Source: a virus. From it: a stretch of 58,851 bases of DNA. Positions 45,518 through 53,205 of the stretch are shown one piece after another (within the stretch, counting starts at the first letter, position 1; each line of letters starts with the position of its first letter). The position numbers and the translations under genes are program-made. The notes beneath the pieces are model-generated. The model worked only from the letters and a program-made list of their open reading frames with translations. It was not told the DNA's origin and made no database searches. The stretch lies in the IMG/VR virus record IMGVR_UViG_3300042477_000507, positions 1 through 58,851 of that record; one strand, 5' to 3'.

Positions 45518-45688
45518 ATGACTGACAGTAACAAGCCATGGCTTCAGGCGCCATGTAAGGAGAACAATTGGAAATGGCGTGTTTACGGAATCGGCATGGT
45601 GTGGGATCATGCACAGGAGTGGCAAGCCAAATGGAAGCTCCACTGCTTACAAGTCTCTCAAGGTATTTCCGACGACGATGGCCCGTGA
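45518..45688 (+). CDS. Small Trp-rich protein upstream of the sigma factor
   Basis: A 56-residue frame from ATG 45518: MTDSNKPWLQAPCKENNWKW, RVYGIGMVWDHAQEWQAKWK, LHCLQVSQGISDDDGP. It has six Trp residues. It overlaps the sigma-factor start by 11 bases, so it would be coupled to it. Not recognised. Confidence 0.6.
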   Translation: MTDSNKPWLQAPCKENNWKWRVYGIGMVWDHAQEWQAKWKLHCLQVSQGISDDDGP

Positions 45689-46565
45689 CGCGATTCAGAG
45701 CTACCTCAATGAGATAGGGCGATACCCCCTGCTCACAAAAACACAGGAGGTCATGCTTGGTACGCAGATTCAGGCTTGGATGACAATTAAAGAAAAAGAT
45801 GAGTCAGTATACACAGAAGAAGAAAAAAAGATAGCAAGAAGCGGCAAAAGGGCGAGAGAGAAATTTATCAAATGCAACCTGAGGTTAGTCGTAAACATTG
45901 CAAGAAAATACACCAATCGCTGTCATAGTCTTGACCTGATGGATTTGGTTCAGGAGGGGAATGTTGGATTGGCTAGGGCGGTAGAAAAATTCGATCCGAC
46001 TCGTGGGTATGCAATGAGTACATACGCCTACTGGTGGATCAGACAGGCGATACAACGGTCCATGCAATTTTCCGATCTTACCATTCGCCTGCCAATTGGT
46101 GTTCATGATGCAACTTTTAGAATTAACAAGGCGGTCGAAATACTAACAAAGGGGCTAGGGCGCGAACCAACGATTAATGAAATATCAGAGTCATCCAATC
46201 TTTCAGTAGATGAAATTAAGAACGCATTAACAGCCCCGCGCGCCAACACAAGTCTCGATAAACAGGCGAACGATACGGAATCAAGCTCATTTTTAATTGA
46301 ATTAATCGCTGATCAAGATAATTCAAATACAATTGAACAAGTTCATCGAGCATCAATAATAGATGATATTTACTCAGCGATAGAAACTTACCTTGACGAA
46401 AAAACTAAATTTGTTGTTCTTGAACGAATAAAAGATCCTCCGACCCCTTGGAAGATAATATGTGAAGCAACGGGGCTATCAAGAGGACGATTGCAAAAAA
46501 TAGAACAGAATGGCTTGCGTCGTTGTGCGATGATTTTAAGTGTCAAAAAAGATCTACAGGTCTAA
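45678..46565 (+). CDS. Sigma70-family RNA polymerase sigma factor
   Basis: From ATG 45678 (MARDAIQSYLNEIGRYPLLT) 295 residues. Region 1.2 is followed by the strong region 2 block NLRLVVNIARKYTNRCHSLD, LMDLVQEGNVGLARAVEKFD, TRGYAMSTYAYWWIRQAIQR (residues 67-127), including the -10-recognising helix. Region 3 (LGREPTINEISESSNLSVDE) and a diverged region 4 with LSRGRLQKIEQNGLRRCA follow. It is of primary/group 2 type, not the T4 gp55 type. It may redirect host polymerase to phage or selected host promoters. Confidence 0.9.
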   Translation: MARDAIQSYLNEIGRYPLLTKTQEVMLGTQIQAWMTIKEKDESVYTEEEKKIARSGKRAREKFIKCNLRLVVNIARKYTNRCHSLDLMDLVQEGNVGLARAVEKFDPTRGYAMSTYAYWWIRQAIQRSMQFSDLTIRLPIGVHDATFRINKAVEILTKGLGREPTINEISESSNLSVDEIKNALTAPRANTSLDKQANDTESSSFLIELIADQDNSNTIEQVHRASIIDDIYSAIETYLDEKTKFVVLERIKDPPTPWKIICEATGLSRGRLQKIEQNGLRRCAMILSVKKDLQV

Positions 46566-46566
46566 T

Positions 46567-47637
46567 TCAATAATCCCAGACTACTTTTGGGCGCCCTGCC
46601 CTGATTCCAGTGTGAATGAATTTTTTTGGCGCACCTTTTCCAGTGCTGTAGGGCCAATTCTTGATGCACCATTCTTGCAACTTATAAATATCAACACCCT
46701 CGATGTACCAGTCAACTGCACCAACGTTCGGTGCGTTGTAAAGATGCTCTGATTGACTTGCGCCGCCAACCGATTTGTTGATATGAGGTGGGCGATAGCC
46801 ACTTGTGATGATTATTGGCTTGCCACCAAAGGCAGTACGTGCGCGCTCAAGAAAAGCTGCAAGCTCTGCTGCTGTATCAAGCTGATATTGATGCTGAAAC
46901 CTGCGCTCCTCCTTGTCTAAGGCAAATTCACCAAGTCTGATGTGCGGGGTGATCCGAGACGAGAAAGAGCTACTAGGGCGCAGCTTGCTGGTCTCTGGGT
47001 CGGCGACAACAAAATCTTTGGCCCATAACGCTCCCTCTGCCCTGCGGCGCCTCAGGAGGCCCGCCTCAACGTTGCTGCCTGGGTTGCGATACAACTCCAT
47101 TGCTGCAGGTACCTGTCTCCAGTCTTTTTCACGCAAACGCTTGCTGATCGTCTCGAAGCCAGCGCTCCCGTAAAATCCCGTGCCTAAATTGTAGGCAAAA
47201 CTGATGAGCGCACCTTGTTGATTTATGCCCATTGCATTCCAAAAAGGAATTGTTGCACGCAGCTTTTCGGCGATTCGCTCAATCTCAGTCTTTAGTAATT
47301 GATCGGCGTCAATAACTGTAATTTTGTCACCTCGCTGCACCTTGCGCCCATCTGAATAGCGAGTTGTACCATATCCAATTGTCGCAACATCCCAGCCATG
47401 CAATGGATCTGGATAGGCGCTCAGATGACAACCCTCGAACTCCTTGATCAGCTTCATTGCTGAGCTGTAATCAGCGAAAGCAGATGGCTTCTGTTCTGGT
47501 GAAGCACGAAAAAGCTCAAGAAACTCTTTTTGCTGTTCCTTTGTTAGCAGCGCCCAAGCATAGTTCCAAGCAGCAATTTGATGCGACTCTGGATACTGCT
47601 TGTCGGTCCAACGGGCGGCGGAAAGAAAGTCACTCAT
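46567..47637 (-). CDS. Endolysin: GH24 muramidase plus M15-like peptidase
   Basis: A 356-residue protein with two domains. Residues about 58-210 are a T4-lysozyme-like GH24 domain: KEFEG (Glu68), YPDP (Asp77) and TIGYGTT (Thr86) form the Glu-Asp-Thr triad. Residues about 235-355 resemble an M15-type carboxypeptidase: IIITSGYRPPHINKSVGGAS, QSEHLYNAPNVGAVDW and KFIHTGIR supply the expected metal-binding His and Asp. It would cut both glycan strands and peptide stems at lysis. No signal peptide is seen, so export would need the holin. Confidence 0.9.
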   Translation of the reverse strand: MSDFLSAARWTDKQYPESHQIAAWNYAWALLTKEQQKEFLELFRASPEQKPSAFADYSSAMKLIKEFEGCHLSAYPDPLHGWDVATIGYGTTRYSDGRKVQRGDKITVIDADQLLKTEIERIAEKLRATIPFWNAMGINQQGALISFAYNLGTGFYGSAGFETISKRLREKDWRQVPAAMELYRNPGSNVEAGLLRRRRAEGALWAKDFVVADPETSKLRPSSSFSSRITPHIRLGEFALDKEERRFQHQYQLDTAAELAAFLERARTAFGGKPIIITSGYRPPHINKSVGGASQSEHLYNAPNVGAVDWYIEGVDIYKLQEWCIKNWPYSTGKGAPKKFIHTGIRAGRPKVVWDY

Positions 47638-47909
47638 CGTGCTTTTCGTTGCGTGCGAACAGCATTCTTGACTGGATTATAGAGAAGCGCCAAAGCTTCG
47701 ATTGTGGTATCAGAAACCTGCCCATCGCTAAACTTTTTAGCAAGATAAGAGATCTCTGATTCGACAACAGCAGGAGGGGCGCCATTGACAATTGCAATTG
47801 GTACAGAAATATCAAGCTTTTCGTAGATTCTAGGAAGTGCTTCTCTGACTGTTTTATCAAGGGCAAACCTTAACAAAACCTTGGCGAGCTGAACGAAAAG
47901 CCCTTTCAT
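47634..47909 (-). CDS. Hypothetical lysis-cluster protein
   Basis: A 91-residue protein with two amphipathic helices (LFVQLAKVLLRFALDKTVRE, PRIYEKLDISVPIAIVNGAP) and a basic C-terminus. It overlaps the endolysin start by four bases. Not recognised; it may help lysis. Confidence 0.6.
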   Translation of the reverse strand: MKGLFVQLAKVLLRFALDKTVREALPRIYEKLDISVPIAIVNGAPPAVVESEISYLAKKFSDGQVSDTTIEALALLYNPVKNAVRTQRKAR

Positions 47910-47938
47910 CGTAAGCAGAGCAGCGTATCTGCTTCAGA

Positions 47939-48193
47939 CTACTCAGCGTTTCGACTAAGGGAGATCAGCGTAGTCAAAACAGTCATCAAGACTGTAATTG
48001 TTCTATTGTCAACGTCATTGCACCCAAGAGGCGTTATGTCAATTCTCGCCCCTTGCTCCGTTCCAACGTATTTCGCATACCACGGCCAAGCCGTTGGAAG
48101 TGCATAAAAGCGACACGCACCCCACTGGACAAGAGCTGTCAAGGCGATGACTGCAGAAATTGTCATCACTGATCGCTGAAGCCAGTTAGGCAT
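47939..48193 (-). CDS. Holin-like membrane protein
   Basis: From ATG 48193 (MPNWLQRSVMTISAVIALTA) 84 residues. It has an N-terminal membrane helix and a second hydrophobic stretch near the C-terminus (TITVLMTVLTTLISLSRNAE). Its ATG overlaps the stop of the gene before (TAATG). Its place beside the endolysin and its topology suggest a holin. Inferred. Confidence 0.55.
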   Translation of the reverse strand: MPNWLQRSVMTISAVIALTALVQWGACRFYALPTAWPWYAKYVGTEQGARIDITPLGCNDVDNRTITVLMTVLTTLISLSRNAE

Positions 48194-48450
48194 TACTTCC
48201 ACATGTGACGAGTCTTTAGCTTTAGATCGTCAACATCATCTTCCACCCGATCAACGCGATCTTCTAAAACTGTTACTCTTTGAGCGATTGCCGTAAGTCT
48301 TTCAAGAATTAAATCAAGTCGCTGTGGGACCGTAAATGCAATAAACCCAATCCCGCATGTTGCCATCAGGATCAGTCCAGCAGCCACTTGCTCCTCTACG
48401 CCCTTCCAGTTGAACAGCGCTCGCGGTTTGCTTTGATTGTCTTCCGCCAC
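48193..48450 (-). CDS. Membrane protein with coiled coil, lysis-associated
   Basis: An 85-residue protein with one membrane helix (LILMATCGIGFIAFT) then a long Arg/Asp heptad helix (RLTAIAQRVTVLEDRVDRVE, DDVDDLKLKT). The layout resembles XhlA-type lysis-associated proteins in reverse order, or a holin partner. Role inferred. Confidence 0.55.
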   Translation of the reverse strand: MAEDNQSKPRALFNWKGVEEQVAAGLILMATCGIGFIAFTVPQRLDLILERLTAIAQRVTVLEDRVDRVEDDVDDLKLKTRHMWK

Positions 48451-48474
48451 GGCGCAACGGCATTCCCTTGCAGC

Positions 48475-48612
48475 CTAGCGGCCCTGTCCCCTCAGTTTCT
48501 TTTTGCCGCGACGGCGAGGGCGTGAATGCTGCCCATAACCCTGTTTTGTAGTTTTCGGGCGACCAGATTGATGCTGAACTGACGCCGTACCAGTTTTTGC
48601 TTTTACTGCCAT
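48475..48612 (-). CDS. Small basic protein
   Basis: A 45-residue frame from ATG 48612: MAVKAKTGTASVQHQSGRPK, TTKQGYGQHSRPRRRGKKKL, RGQGR. The Arg/Lys-rich ending KKKLRGQGR is one I recall in small cyanophage proteins. Probably a nucleic acid-binding virion or host-interaction protein; unknown. Confidence 0.65.
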   Translation of the reverse strand: MAVKAKTGTASVQHQSGRPKTTKQGYGQHSRPRRRGKKKLRGQGR

Positions 48613-48614
48613 CG

Positions 48615-48740
48615 TTACTTCCTCTTTTTAGGCTTGCGACGCACGATAAGCTTACCGTCTTTTTCGCTTACCGTCATTCCAGCTTTTTCAGTCTGTCGTT
48701 TCAGCGCCGCATATTTTTGAGCAGTAGTTAGCTTTTTCAT
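48615..48740 (-). CDS. Small basic protein
   Basis: A 41-residue frame from ATG 48740: MKKLTTAQKYAALKRQTEKA, then GMTVSEKDGKLIVRRKPKKR. A helix plus a beta hairpin with a basic tail. Not recognised. Two bases separate it from the next small gene. Confidence 0.55.
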   Translation of the reverse strand: MKKLTTAQKYAALKRQTEKAGMTVSEKDGKLIVRRKPKKRK

Positions 48741-48751
48741 TAAATCAAAGC

Positions 48752-48797
48752 AAATAAAAAAGCCTATGCACATGTCCTGAGACTGCGCACGGGCTTT
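48752..48797 (-). terminator. Intrinsic terminator
   Basis: Minus strand: AAAGCCC-GTGCGCA, a loop, TGTGCATA-GGCTTT, then TTTTATTTGC. It lies after the 107-codon gene. Confidence 0.7.
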
Positions 48798-48815
48798 GGC
48801 GGACCTACTAAAACT

Positions 48816-49133
48816 CTAGCCCCAGGGGACTCCTGCGGCTTTTGTCGGCGCTTGCTGTTCGTCAATCTGAGCTTGCAGGGCCGCCTCGATCTCAGCGATT
48901 TTCTCAGGGCCGCCCAACTTGTCCTGCACCCATCCCAGTACGACCTCTTTTGTGAGATCAGCGTAGGGGATCATGGTGGCAGGATCTGGCTGCTCCAGTC
49001 CGACACTGCCATAGGCGGAACTGCCGTAGATGCCGTTGTTAGCCGAAATCGTATAATGAACCGTAAAAATTGCACCATCAGAGGTGTGGCGCTCCATATT
49101 TGCCACATTCCATTCAAATACGGTGTTGGCCAT
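48816..49133 (-). CDS. Conserved virion-associated-like protein
   Basis: From ATG 49133 (MANTVFEWNVANMERHTSDG) 105 residues, with AIFTVHYTISANNGIYGSSA and EVVLGWVQDKLGGPEKIAEI. The pattern is a beta-rich domain followed by a C-terminal helix seen in cyanophage and marine phage proteins near tail genes. Function unknown; position suggests tail or adhesion. Confidence 0.65.
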   Translation of the reverse strand: MANTVFEWNVANMERHTSDGAIFTVHYTISANNGIYGSSAYGSVGLEQPDPATMIPYADLTKEVVLGWVQDKLGGPEKIAEIEAALQAQIDEQQAPTKAAGVPWG

Positions 49134-49155
49134 GCGCAAGGGAAGCTTTCGCTTC

Positions 49156-50010
49156 TCATAGTACAGGCATTTCGTATTCTTGGGTGGTGTTGCAGTAGTG
49201 CTTGAAGATCACCTCGCTGGTATTTCCGGCCCATGCAGCGACCTGCGGTACGGGAATCCCTGCTTCGATCCAGCGACTGATAGCGGTGTGGCGACAATCA
49301 TACGGACGATAGACGTGCGAAATTAAGCCGACACGCTTTATTGGAAGTAGTTTTTTGCGAAAATAGCTCTGAAAGGCAAGACGATCCCATGGAAATATAA
49401 AATCATTGCTATGTGGAACTGAGTCAAGAATTTCTTTGCAGCGCTTATTCAGTGGAACCCAGCGCTTTTTATTTGTTTTTGTGCTATTTTTTAAGCCATG
49501 CGTCAACGTATAGTTCTGATGCACAAGAATTTTGCCATCCTTAATGTCCTTCCACATAAGCGCTCTGACTTCGCCAGTTCGCATTGCTGTTTGAAGCATG
49601 AACTCTGCATAGTATCCCCAATTTACGTTTTGATATGTAAACTTGGCCCCGAGAACGCCTAGTACAATCTCAACTTCATTTCTGGGTATTACGATAATTT
49701 CATTGTCACGTTGAGGCGCTTTTGGCATCTTGAAACTTGCGAGGGGGTTTCGCTCAAGAAGCGCTACGTCCTCTTGTGCCGCCCATTTGCACATTGTTTT
49801 AAGGTACATTGCAACTCGGCGAGACATGAGAACTGGTTTTTGTCCCAGCACCCAAATCATCGCTTGGCGCGCCTGCAATGGATCTTGCACGGGACAGCCT
49901 TTCAGCCATTTCGTAACTTGGCGATAGTCAGAGGTCAGGCTGGTTGGACAGAGCGAGATGGATCGCTCTTGCAGGAACGCATCCCAAAGTTCGAACAGGG
50001 TCGGTGGCAC
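49156..50010 (-). CDS. int: Tyrosine recombinase (integrase)
   Basis: A 284-residue protein from GTG 50010. The catalytic set is seen: TAMRTGEVRAL (Arg144), YDCRHTAISRW (Arg240, His241) and KHYCN with Tyr272 as the probable nucleophile; Asn263 stands where His/Trp is usual. The N-terminal domain (LWDAFLQERSISLCPTSLTS, TMCKWAAQEDVALLERNPLA) is a SAM-like core-binding region. It would insert the phage at an attB site; no attP was found by eye. It lies in the late cluster behind a terminator. Confidence 0.85.
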   Translation of the reverse strand: MPPTLFELWDAFLQERSISLCPTSLTSDYRQVTKWLKGCPVQDPLQARQAMIWVLGQKPVLMSRRVAMYLKTMCKWAAQEDVALLERNPLASFKMPKAPQRDNEIIVIPRNEVEIVLGVLGAKFTYQNVNWGYYAEFMLQTAMRTGEVRALMWKDIKDGKILVHQNYTLTHGLKNSTKTNKKRWVPLNKRCKEILDSVPHSNDFIFPWDRLAFQSYFRKKLLPIKRVGLISHVYRPYDCRHTAISRWIEAGIPVPQVAAWAGNTSEVIFKHYCNTTQEYEMPVL

Positions 50011-50041
50011 AAAAAGAAAAAAGTGACATCTCTGTCACTTT
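50011..50041 (-). terminator. Intrinsic terminator just before integrase
   Basis: AAAGTGACA, loop of four, TGTCACTTT, then (minus strand) TTTCTTTTTGTG; the last GTG is the integrase start. It would stop transcription coming from the tail genes. Confidence 0.8.
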
Positions 50042-50073
50042 AATTCATATTTCAGGCGCAGAAGGGTCAAAGA

Positions 50074-50271
50074 CTAGTAACGAGTGCCGGTGTAGCTGCA
50101 GCTTGGGCAATGCACCCCATACTGCGGTGGCCAACTTGTAAGGCAAACTGATGGGTTGGAGTCCATCAGCTCCTGTTGGCACTCAGGGCAAGCGATCCCG
50201 TTGGGATGGGGCTGGGTGTTTAGCTGGAACATGCCCAGCGCCTGCTGATTGTGTTGATCGAGGGTCTGCAT
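50074..50271 (-). CDS. Small zinc-ribbon protein
   Basis: A 65-residue protein with two CxxC pairs, GIACPECQQELMDSNPSVCL and YGVHCPSCSYTGTRY, in a zinc-ribbon layout. Similar small ribbons occur in cyanobacteria and their phages. It lies between the tail fibre and integrase. Function unknown. Confidence 0.75.
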   Translation of the reverse strand: MQTLDQHNQQALGMFQLNTQPHPNGIACPECQQELMDSNPSVCLTSWPPQYGVHCPSCSYTGTRY

Positions 50272-50288
50272 TAGAGAAGGGGACTCGT

Positions 50289-53168
50289 CTAGTTGGCTTC
50301 GAGTGCAGCAACACGAGCCTTCAGTGATTCGATTTCACCAATGGCTTCCTGCAACGCAGCCGTCAGCAGCGGCACCAGCTTGGACTGGTCGATGCCTTGG
50401 TAGACGGGGTTGCCATCATCATCCACTGCATCTTTGGAGCCCGTGACCGCTTCAGGAACTACAGCTTGAGTTTCGTGAGCGATGAAGCCGTCAACAGTGT
50501 GGCTGGGGTCAGCCTTGAAGTTGAAGCGGCTAGGCTTCAGTTGCCGAAGGCGGGTGATGCCGTCAGTGACTGCGGTGACGTTTTCCTTAAGGCGGTAGTC
50601 GGAAGAGGTGTTGTAAGAGGTGGCCGTTGTCGAGACACTAACTGAACCGACTTCTGTTTCGTTGCGGTAAAAACGAATAGCGTTTCGGGCATCGGTATCA
50701 TCAAAGGTTTGGTTAATATCCAGCACCGAAACAGTGCTTTTACCGTTGTAAACCCAGCGACCAGTATCACCCGCGTACGCAGAGGATATTGTGTTTGTAG
50801 CAAGCGTACTAATGGTCCCGCCAATATACAAACTTCCATCACTAGAAATCCTCATCCGCTCCGTCGGAGAACTCGCCCCATCCGCAGTAGTGGAGAACAC
50901 TAGGCGGCCTGGGTAGCTAGATCCAGCAGTCCAAGTCCCTCCATCCCTTTGTGCCTGTATCCACGCAGCATTTACATGCGTGGCATCGCCAAACATGATA
51001 TAGCCGAGGTCTTCTGTTGAAGTTGGTCCATTTGTAGTTGTGCAGCAACGCAACACACCAGGACCAGTGGTACCGCTGTATCCTTGGAGAAGGAGTGTTG
51101 TATTGCTAGACGTGGAAGACGTACCAACTAAGAGGCGCTTCGATGTATCAATGGTGACTGCTGCGCTGCCGTTTTGAATAATGTCAAAGCCGCCAGCGTA
51201 GTTAGTTCCAATGGCGGCGTTCTGTGTGGTGGAACCACCGCGCAACTCCATGTGGCGAGTGCCGTCGCCAACACGAATAATTGGCGCCGAAGAATTAAGG
51301 ACTTCTAGTGTGGTGTTAACTGTAGAAGTGCCAATCCCTACGTTGCCTGCGGAGTTGATTACCAACAAAGGTGTTGTGAACGTTGTCCCCCCTGCAGCGG
51401 TAGATGGCGTGATCTCAAGTGCATTATCTACATTTTGTTGAGCGCCTATTTTCCAGTTATATTTTGTGCCTGTTCCATAAAAGATAGCCGCACCAGTATC
51501 GCCAGCATCATTTGATCCAATACTTACAACTGTTGCGCCGCCAGCAACGTGTAACTTTGAGCCAGGCGAACTAGTCCCTATGCCTACGTTGCCTGAGGAG
51601 TCGATGCGGGCGCGTTCGGAGGGAGTTGTGGCCGTGCCATTAGAAGACACGGCGAGTACAAGCGCCCCGCCATTATTGGCACCCGCATTAGGGTTAAGTG
51701 CTTGAATGGCCGCAACTGCTTCGCTGCCGCCAAAAGTATTGGAACAGAAAAACTGCATCTGAGCAATGTTGCCAGCATTTGATGCAGACTGGTTCCTCAG
51801 CGTGAGAAGATTTGAGGTAGTTGAACTACCTGTGGCACCGGCAATGTCTAGTGTCGTGCTAGGACTCGTAGTGCCCACCCCTAATCCAGTGGGCGTAAGG
51901 CGCATCATCTCGGTTGGGTCCGAGGCGCTATTTGTAGTCTTTATTGCAAACGCAAGGCTTCCAATGCGATGATCGCTGTTGAGGCCGTAAGCGCCAATCC
52001 TCGCCACTTCTCTGGTGCCAAGCCAGGAAGAAGTATTGTCTGAATAGTATTTAAGTTGAGCCCCCTCTTGACTGGCATTTAGGTAGCGACCTGACCGAAT
52101 TCCTAAAGCATTTGCCGCATCGGTTGTTCCATTAGCAATTTCGAATTTATCGCTAGGCGAACTAGTCCCCACGCCTACGAGCCCTGCCGAGGTGATGCGC
52201 AGGCGTTCCTGTTCATTTGTTTGAATAGTGAACGGAATTGCTGAGCGCGTTTGGATAGACGCAAGTGATCCAGTGTTGTAGAACTCACAACCGACGCCGC
52301 TGTTTCCGGTTAAGCGAAGCGTAGCCGTTGTGCTTCTTTGGATTTCAACACCACTGCCATTACCAAATCCGGCAAACGAAGATCCAATATTGATATTCCC
52401 ATTCGCATCAACAAACAACCTGCCAGACCCACCAGTGCTGATGGCTACTTGGTCTGCGCCGGGGGAGTAGATGCCGGTGTTGGTGTCGCCAGTGAATGCA
52501 ATGGAAGGTGCAGCAGCACTACCACCTGCAGCGCTAAAAATGCCAGTGGTTTGAACTGTCTGGCTGCCGAAATCAGGACTAATCTTGGTGCCAGCAATGG
52601 CGGCGCTTGAATTAATATCTGCGTTGACGATGGTATCATTTCTAATCATCGTACTGGTCACTGTTTCACTATCACCAGTAGTGACAATGGTGCCATTCAC
52701 ATCAGGCAGCGTGATCGTCTTGTCGGACGCAACTGACGCCGGGGCCTGCAGGGCGATGTGATTGGTACCATTTGCAGTGGTCTCGCGGAAGCGCACCTGC
52801 TGCTGGTTGTCCATCACCAGCGCACCAGTCATCACGTCGCCGTTCACGTCTACGAACGTGCCGCTCTCGCTGCGCCACGCTGATCCATCCCAGATCTTGA
52901 GCACGTAGGTACCGCCGGTGGTGTCGAGCCATTGCTCACCCACGCTGTTGCCCGTTGCACCGCCGCTAGCAGGCGAAACGTTGGGTGCCGTAGTGCCAAC
53001 ATGCACCGGGCCTACTTTTACCAGGCCACCAGTGCTGTCCTTGAAGAACAGACCAGGGCTTGCACTATTTGTATTGATTGCGGGACGACCATCAACAAGT
53101 CCCGCAGGAAGGGGGCGCTTGTTTGCGGTGCTGCTGCGGAGAAGTTGCAGGGGATTAACGCTGGACAT
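50289..53168 (-). CDS. Tail fibre with C-terminal S74 chaperone domain
   Basis: A 959-residue fibre. The N-terminal 110 residues (FFKDSTGGLVKVGPVHVGTT, GEQWLDTTGGTYVLKIWDGS) look like a virion attachment part. Many beta repeats of the type GNVGIGTSSPGSKLHV and RIDSSGNVGIGT follow, as in trimeric fibres. Residues about 854-959 (SDYRLKENVTAVTDGITRLR, KADPSHTVDGFIAHETQAVV) form the S74 self-cleaving intramolecular chaperone, ending in a coiled coil. It likely binds the host surface. Confidence 0.9.
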   Translation of the reverse strand: MSSVNPLQLLRSSTANKRPLPAGLVDGRPAINTNSASPGLFFKDSTGGLVKVGPVHVGTTAPNVSPASGGATGNSVGEQWLDTTGGTYVLKIWDGSAWRSESGTFVDVNGDVMTGALVMDNQQQVRFRETTANGTNHIALQAPASVASDKTITLPDVNGTIVTTGDSETVTSTMIRNDTIVNADINSSAAIAGTKISPDFGSQTVQTTGIFSAAGGSAAAPSIAFTGDTNTGIYSPGADQVAISTGGSGRLFVDANGNINIGSSFAGFGNGSGVEIQRSTTATLRLTGNSGVGCEFYNTGSLASIQTRSAIPFTIQTNEQERLRITSAGLVGVGTSSPSDKFEIANGTTDAANALGIRSGRYLNASQEGAQLKYYSDNTSSWLGTREVARIGAYGLNSDHRIGSLAFAIKTTNSASDPTEMMRLTPTGLGVGTTSPSTTLDIAGATGSSTTSNLLTLRNQSASNAGNIAQMQFFCSNTFGGSEAVAAIQALNPNAGANNGGALVLAVSSNGTATTPSERARIDSSGNVGIGTSSPGSKLHVAGGATVVSIGSNDAGDTGAAIFYGTGTKYNWKIGAQQNVDNALEITPSTAAGGTTFTTPLLVINSAGNVGIGTSTVNTTLEVLNSSAPIIRVGDGTRHMELRGGSTTQNAAIGTNYAGGFDIIQNGSAAVTIDTSKRLLVGTSSTSSNTTLLLQGYSGTTGPGVLRCCTTTNGPTSTEDLGYIMFGDATHVNAAWIQAQRDGGTWTAGSSYPGRLVFSTTADGASSPTERMRISSDGSLYIGGTISTLATNTISSAYAGDTGRWVYNGKSTVSVLDINQTFDDTDARNAIRFYRNETEVGSVSVSTTATSYNTSSDYRLKENVTAVTDGITRLRQLKPSRFNFKADPSHTVDGFIAHETQAVVPEAVTGSKDAVDDDGNPVYQGIDQSKLVPLLTAALQEAIGEIESLKARVAALEAN

Positions 53169-53205
53169 TCCTTAACGCCCGCAGGCCGGAACTTACCCCT
53201 ACAGC

